Positions 59,894 to 64,000 of a stretch of 64,000 nt of DNA are shown in pieces (the first letter of the stretch is position 1; every line of letters begins with the position of its first letter). This DNA is from Sphingobacterium psychroaquaticum. GTDB taxonomy: Bacteria > Bacteroidota > Bacteroidia > Sphingobacteriales > Sphingobacteriaceae. Made by a program: the position numbers and the translations under genes. The DNA is taken from contig NZ_FXAU01000001.1 in the NCBI RefSeq assembly GCF_900177625.1, positions 172,326-236,325 on the forward strand. Direction: 5' to 3'. The notes under the pieces were generated by a model. The model saw nothing but the letters and a program-made list of their open reading frames with translations, had not been told where the DNA came from and searched no databases.

Positions 59894-61360
59894 TTACTTG
59901 TTCATACTTATTAAAAACTCCTCGTTAGATCTCGTACCACGCATTTGCGTCAACAAGAATTCCATCGCTTCATTAGAGTTCATATCGGCTAAGTGATTAC
60001 GCAACACCCACATACGTTGTAACGTATCCTTATCAACAAGAAGGTCATCACGACGCGTACTTGAAGCTGTAAGATCGATTGCAGGGAATACACGTTTGTT
60101 CGCCAATTTACGATCAAGCTGCAACTCCATGTTACCTGTTCCTTTGAATTCTTCAAAGATAACTTCATCCATTTTAGACCCCGTATCTGTAAGTGCTGTT
60201 GCTAAAATTGTCAATGAACCACCATTTTCAATATTCCGCGCAGCCCCAAAGAAACGTTTAGGTTTATGTAACGCATTTGCATCGACACCACCAGAAAGGA
60301 TTTTTCCAGACGCTGGAGCCACCGTATTGTACGCACGAGCCAATCGAGTGATCGAATCCAATAAGATAACCACATCGTGTCCGCATTCAACCATACGTTT
60401 AGCTTTCTCCAAAACAATATTGGCAATCTTCACGTGGCGGTCTGCTGGTTCGTCAAATGTAGAAGAAACAACCTCAGCACGCACGCTACGCGCCATATCG
60501 GTCACCTCCTCCGGACGTTCATCGATCAACAAGATGATCAAATATACTTCCGGGTGGTTCTTCGCAATCGCATTTGCAACCTCTTTCAGTAAGTTTGTTT
60601 TACCCGTTTTTGGTTGTGCCACGATCAAACCACGCTGCCCTTTACCAATTGGTGTAAACAAATCCATAATTCGTGTCGAATGATTTGAAGTACCTAAATC
60701 AAGGTTTAACTTCTCCGTCGGGAACAATGGTGTTAAATAGTCGAAAGGCACACGATCGCGAATCTCAGCTGGATTCTGCCCGTTAATTGCCTCTACGCGT
60801 ACTAATGGAAAATACTTCTCCCCTTCTTTCGGTGGGCGAATAGATCCACGTACATTATCTCCAGTCTTAAGACCAAATAATTTGATCTGAGATTGCGACA
60901 CATAAATATCGTCAGGGGACGTCAAATAGTTATAATCGGATGAGCGTAAGAAACCATAGCCATCAGGCATAATTTCTAAAACACCCTCATTTACAATAAC
61001 ATTATCAAAATCGGTTGGGAGAACCGGTGCTGCCGGTGTTTCTGGTTTTGCGGATACTGTGTTTTCTTCATTGGTAGAAGGTGTGGCACGTTCTACTTCC
61101 TGATCAGCCTTAACTTCCTCGCGCTTTGCTAAAGCTACAGGCTCTGTTTTAACGGTACGTACGCGCTTACGAGTACGCTCTGCACCAACTTCTTCTTTTT
61201 TGTCTTCTTCCTTAACCTCATCCGCAGATTGCTTAGCAATATCTGCAATTTGATCGATCAATTCTTGCTTGCGTAGTTTTTCAACATCAGTGATGCCTAA
61301 TACTTTTGCAATCTCGCGTAACTCCGACACGAGCTTGGTATTTAGTTCATTAATATCCAT
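59894..61360 (-). CDS. rho: Transcription termination factor Rho
   Basis: 488 residues. The SAP-like Rho N-terminal domain is at 1-45 and a charged Lys/Glu linker at about 46-115. The OB-fold primary RNA site is at about 120-200 ([14 protein letters not shown]), the P-loop [10 protein letters not shown] at 246-255, and Walker [17 protein letters not shown] near 272-287. The Q/R loops follow, and the C-terminus is [15 protein letters not shown]. It is a hexameric RNA-dependent ATPase. The linker is modest in length, as some Bacteroidota Rho proteins have a far longer insertion. The leader of about 155 nt could be used for autoregulation. Confidence 0.96.
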   Translation of the reverse strand: MDINELNTKLVSELREIAKVLGITDVEKLRKQELIDQIADIAKQSADEVKEEDKKEEVGAERTRKRVRTVKTEPVALAKREEVKADQEVERATPSTNEENTVSAKPETPAAPVLPTDFDNVIVNEGVLEIMPDGYGFLRSSDYNYLTSPDDIYVSQSQIKLFGLKTGDNVRGSIRPPKEGEKYFPLVRVEAINGQNPAEIRDRVPFDYLTPLFPTEKLNLDLGTSNHSTRIMDLFTPIGKGQRGLIVAQPKTGKTNLLKEVANAIAKNHPEVYLIILLIDERPEEVTDMARSVRAEVVSSTFDEPADRHVKIANIVLEKAKRMVECGHDVVILLDSITRLARAYNTVAPASGKILSGGVDANALHKPKRFFGAARNIENGGSLTILATALTDTGSKMDEVIFEEFKGTGNMELQLDRKLANKRVFPAIDLTASSTRRDDLLVDKDTLQRMWVLRNHLADMNSNEAMEFLLTQMRGTRSNEEFLISMNK

Positions 61361-61519
61361 TAACTTTTAATATTATGAGATATAGGATTTTATTGCTTTT
61401 ATGAATCCATCCAAAATTTTTGTAGAAACCAACAGTTAATATGGTTAAGACAAAGACAAACAGTTACTCCATAGTGCTTTTGTAAACTATTTATCAAAGG
61501 ATAAATTTGAGAATCGGCA

Positions 61520-61549
61520 CAAAAATAATATAACAATTGTAAATTCAAA
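61520..61549 (-). promoter_or_regulatory. Promoter of rho
   Basis: Minus-strand TTTG (61546-61549) and TATTTTTG (61520-61527) have an 18-bp spacer. The predicted leader is about 155 nt, long enough for Rho autoregulation. Confidence 0.5.
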
Positions 61550-61653
61550 GAAAATTATTAATATTTTTCTCTGCATATTAGACTTTAATATACAAATCAT
61601 AACGGAGATTTCAAAAAAATGTTTTACAAAAGTTATCAACCTTATATTTTTTT

Positions 61654-61661
61654 TAGATTTG
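61654..61661 (+). promoter_or_regulatory. -7 box of the sugar MFS gene
   Basis: TAGATTTG fits TAnnTTTG, about 49 bp before the ATG. No clear -33 element. The rest of the 350-bp rho/MFS intergenic region (61361-61710) is AT-rich and holds only this box and the rho promoter. Confidence 0.4.
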
Positions 61662-61710
61662 TAATAATCTTTGTATGTTTAAAAATCAAACTAAAACGTT
61701 TTAATACTGT

Positions 61711-63435
61711 ATGAAAGAAAATCAATCAACCAACTACCCTGCCCTATACACCTTAGTAGTTGTCTTCTTTTTCTGGGGATTTATTGCCGCAGGAAATAGC
61801 GTATTCATTCCTTTTTGTAAGAATTACTTTCAACTGGATCAATTTCAATCACAATTAATTGACTTTGCTTTTTATAGTGCCTACTATATTGGAGCACTTT
61901 TACTTTTTATATTTAGCACCATCTCCGGCCGAGATCTCGTCGGTAAATGGGGGTATAAACGAAGTATTATCTACGGTTTATTATTTTCGGCCCTTGGTGC
62001 GGCAGCTATGATTATAGCGGTTGAGGTGAATGTATATGTAGGTATGTTAATCGGTTTATTTATCGTGGCTTTAGGGTTTTCTTTACAACAGACCGCAGCA
62101 AACCCGTTCGCCGTACTTTTAGGTGATCCTAAAACAGGCGCTTCTCGCGTAAATTTGGGTGGTGCCATCAATTCCTTTGGGACAACAATTGGTCCGCTTG
62201 TGATTGGTTACGCACTCTTCAGCACGTTTGAACCTATTTCAAACAGTGAAATTGCGAACTTACCATTAAACAAGGTTGTCTACCTATACATTATTGTGGG
62301 TTTACTTTTCGTGTTGGCAGCAGGTCTTTTTCATTTCTCTAAAAAAGTCCCTGCCGGTGTTAACAATGAACCTATGGAATCAGCCAACAAAGCAAAAAAC
62401 ACCCTTATTGTCATGACGATTTTGCTTCTTCTAATGTTCATCCCTGTGTTTACCAGTTACAAAGGAGAAACAGCATTGCAAATTGAAAAGCTACAGGCAC
62501 AATTAAGCACCTTAACAGATCCTGCCGCTATTACCACACTTAAAGCCCAAATACGTGAAATAGCTCATCCTTTGGAACTAAAACGCATGGCATGGTTGGT
62601 AGGTGCACTTCTTTCAGTAATCGGTGGTTTAGTTTTCGCGTACAGTAAAGCTTCAAAAAATGCAGCCGGTTGGGGGGCAATGAAATATCCACAATTAGTG
62701 CTGGGAATGTTGGCTTTATTCATATATGTAGGGGTTGAAGTCGCCATCGGAAGTAACCTTGGTGAACTTTTAACATTGGACGAATTTGGCAGTCTACAAT
62801 CCTCGGAGATTACGCCTTATGTATCCATGTACTGGGGAGGAATGATGATCGGACGTTGGGCTGGTGCCATTTCCGCATTTCAATTTACAAACCGAACCAA
62901 ACAAATTTTATTGGTTATCGTTCCTATCGTAGCCTTTGCTATTATTATAGGTGTGAATAGCTTAGCCGGATTCGACATGTCTCACCTTTTATTTTTTATT
63001 ATCTGTGTAGCCATCCAAATTATTTCATTTTTCATCAGTAAAGAAAAACCAGCACGTACCCTTCTTATTTTTGGTGCGCTTGGTTTATTGGCGATGGTTG
63101 TCGGTTTAGTTTCGACAGGAATGGTGGCCATCTTCGCCTTCCTTACCGGCGGATTAGCATGTTCTATCATGTGGGGCTCCATCTTTAGTTTATCGATCGT
63201 TGGTCTTGGAAAATATACAGAACAGGGTTCCGCTTTCTTGGTCATGATGATTCTAGGGGGCGCTATTATTCCGCCATTGCAAGGAAAATTAGCTGATATT
63301 ATTGGTATTCACAATTCTTATATATTACCACTTCTTGGTTTTGCCTATATTATTTTATTTGCGATTATCGTTCGTGGATTCTTGAAGAAACAGGGTATTG
63401 ATATTGACCAAATCGAATCTGAAGGTGGACATTAA
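61711..63435 (+). CDS. Sugar MFS transporter (fucose permease / NagP-like) with central insertion
   Basis: 574 residues, against about 420 for fucose-permease-type transporters. The N-terminal half is typical: [20 protein letters not shown] near 19-38 and [19 protein letters not shown] near 122-140. Between about 215 and 320 there is extra sequence with a TM pair and a helical, coiled-coil-like loop ([20 protein letters not shown] near 257-276). The C-terminal half resumes with [14 protein letters not shown]. The adjacent sugar kinase gene suggests an amino-sugar substrate. It is followed by a strong terminator. Confidence 0.88.
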   Translation: MKENQSTNYPALYTLVVVFFFWGFIAAGNSVFIPFCKNYFQLDQFQSQLIDFAFYSAYYIGALLLFIFSTISGRDLVGKWGYKRSIIYGLLFSALGAAAMIIAVEVNVYVGMLIGLFIVALGFSLQQTAANPFAVLLGDPKTGASRVNLGGAINSFGTTIGPLVIGYALFSTFEPISNSEIANLPLNKVVYLYIIVGLLFVLAAGLFHFSKKVPAGVNNEPMESANKAKNTLIVMTILLLLMFIPVFTSYKGETALQIEKLQAQLSTLTDPAAITTLKAQIREIAHPLELKRMAWLVGALLSVIGGLVFAYSKASKNAAGWGAMKYPQLVLGMLALFIYVGVEVAIGSNLGELLTLDEFGSLQSSEITPYVSMYWGGMMIGRWAGAISAFQFTNRTKQILLVIVPIVAFAIIIGVNSLAGFDMSHLLFFIICVAIQIISFFISKEKPARTLLIFGALGLLAMVVGLVSTGMVAIFAFLTGGLACSIMWGSIFSLSIVGLGKYTEQGSAFLVMMILGGAIIPPLQGKLADIIGIHNSYILPLLGFAYIILFAIIVRGFLKKQGIDIDQIESEGGH

Positions 63436-63485
63436 GCTTTTGTTATTGTACTATATACACTAAGTGAAGTAAAAAATTACATTCC

Positions 63486-63523
63486 AAAAAAGTGCCTTTA
63501 ATGTATTTTAAAGGCACTTTTTT
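63486..63523 (+). terminator. Terminator of the sugar MFS gene
   Basis: A 14-bp stem AAAAAAGTGCCTTT/AAAGGCACTTTTTT, extendable by two pairs, ends in T residues. Confidence 0.88.
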
Positions 63524-63671
63524 ATAAAAAAAAATAAGTAGAGGTTTAAAAAAGTACATTTTTTAAAGTTTAATATTCTTGTTTTTGAAGTTAAAGACGT
63601 ATTTTCGAACGAACAATTTCACAATTGATTAACAAACAAACTAAAAATAACACCATAAAAACCAATCTATA

Positions 63672-64000
63672 ATGATTATCATTGCGGACGGAGGGTCAAC
63701 AAAAACAAACTGGTGTTTGTTGGATGATTCGAATAAAAAAATTTATTTCAACACGGAAGGATATAACCCATACTTTGTTGATAGTGACTACATCGTTCAC
63801 TCCCTAAAAAAAGGATTACCTCAAGACTTACCGTTTGAGAAAGTAAGCGAAGTTAACTACTATGGCGCTGGTGTCCACAATGGAGAAAAGGCTAAAATCG
63901 TTGAAGTAGCTTTACAAATAGTTTTCCCTAATGCTAAAGTTGAAGTTGGACATGATCTTTTGGCCGCTGCACGTGCGCTATTGGGCGACCAACCCGGCTT
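63672..64000 (+). CDS. BadF/BadG/BcrA/BcrD-type ATPase, N-acetylglucosamine kinase-like (partial, cut by window end)
   Basis: Only the first 109 codons are in the window. The N-terminus MIIIADGGSTKTNWCLLDD carries the ASKHA phosphate-1 motif (DGGSTKT), and YYGAGVHNGEKAK and VGHDLLAAARALLG follow as in bacterial GlcNAc kinase-like proteins. The open frame runs unbroken to base 64000. It would phosphorylate the sugar delivered by the MFS transporter just upstream; GlcNAc or MurNAc is likely but not proven. Confidence 0.85.
   Translation, partial: MIIIADGGSTKTNWCLLDDSNKKIYFNTEGYNPYFVDSDYIVHSLKKGLPQDLPFEKVSEVNYYGAGVHNGEKAKIVEVALQIVFPNAKVEVGHDLLAAARALLGDQPG

Overview
The window is chromosomal DNA of a Bacteroidota bacterium, most likely a member of the Sphingobacteriaceae (Sphingobacterium or Pedobacter type). 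The lineage call rests on three things. Families typical of the phylum are present: a TonB-dependent receptor with a carboxypeptidase-like N-terminal domain, its DUF4249 lipoprotein partner, DUF4783, and an orphan sigma factor. Promoters have the phylum's -33 TTTG / -7 TAnnTTTG form instead of -35/-10. Shine-Dalgarno sequences are mostly absent. No rRNA, phage, transposase, integrase or CRISPR array was seen. There are 55 protein genes (the last cut by the window end) and three tRNA genes.

Layout. 0.1-6 kb: murI, then a leftward block of tolC/hlyD export parts, a helix-hairpin-helix protein, apt and terC. 6-13.2 kb: a polysaccharide deacetylase, then a tightly packed leftward unit sufS-sufE-secreted propeller-esterase-TonB receptor-DUF4249. 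13.3-19.4 kb: a rightward redox block of acyl-ACP desaturase, MarR regulator, ferredoxin reductase, 2Fe-2S ferredoxin, NDH-2 and a PolX-like protein with an apparently dead polymerase palm. 19.5-33 kb: mostly housekeeping genes (M48 protease, plsY, nadC, gpmI, ppx, ppc), a pair of Hdr-like iron-sulfur proteins and tRNA-Leu(GAG). 33-40.5 kb: a FUSC membrane protein, ypdA, a TetR regulator, murB, an ECF sigma factor with a sigma-54-like promoter, a small cytochrome b5-like protein and a PfkB kinase. 40.5-48.8 kb: phenylalanine/tyrosine catabolism (amino-acid dehydrogenase, HPPD, homogentisate dioxygenase, FAH-type hydrolase, flavin reductase, aromatic amino acid hydroxylase), bracketed by two identical tRNA-Asn(GTT) genes. 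48.8-61.4 kb: mgtE, a large composite outer-membrane metalloprotease-like protein, a DEAD-box helicase, pgk, sppA, folK, an Hpt protein, pssA and rho. 61.4-64 kb: a sugar MFS transporter and the start of a BadF/BadG-type sugar kinase.

How the genes work together. The desaturase, ferredoxin reductase and ferredoxin could form a complete NADPH-to-desaturase electron chain. The aromatic cluster would take Phe to Tyr, hydroxyphenylpyruvate, homogentisate and then fumarate plus acetoacetate, although no maleylacetoacetate isomerase is present. gpmI and pgk are glycolytic, ppc is anaplerotic, and plsY and pssA make phospholipids.

The most unusual observations are: hairpin elements whose loop can pair with a downstream tail as a pseudoknot (19407-19445, and a related copy at 10-43); a sigma-54-type promoter before an ECF sigma gene; several genes whose -7 box lies within 10 bp of the start codon, predicting leaderless mRNAs; a PolX that has lost all three polymerase carboxylates; and the composite HEMRH / beta-propeller / outer-membrane barrel protein. 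All calls come from reading the sequence. No database search was possible.
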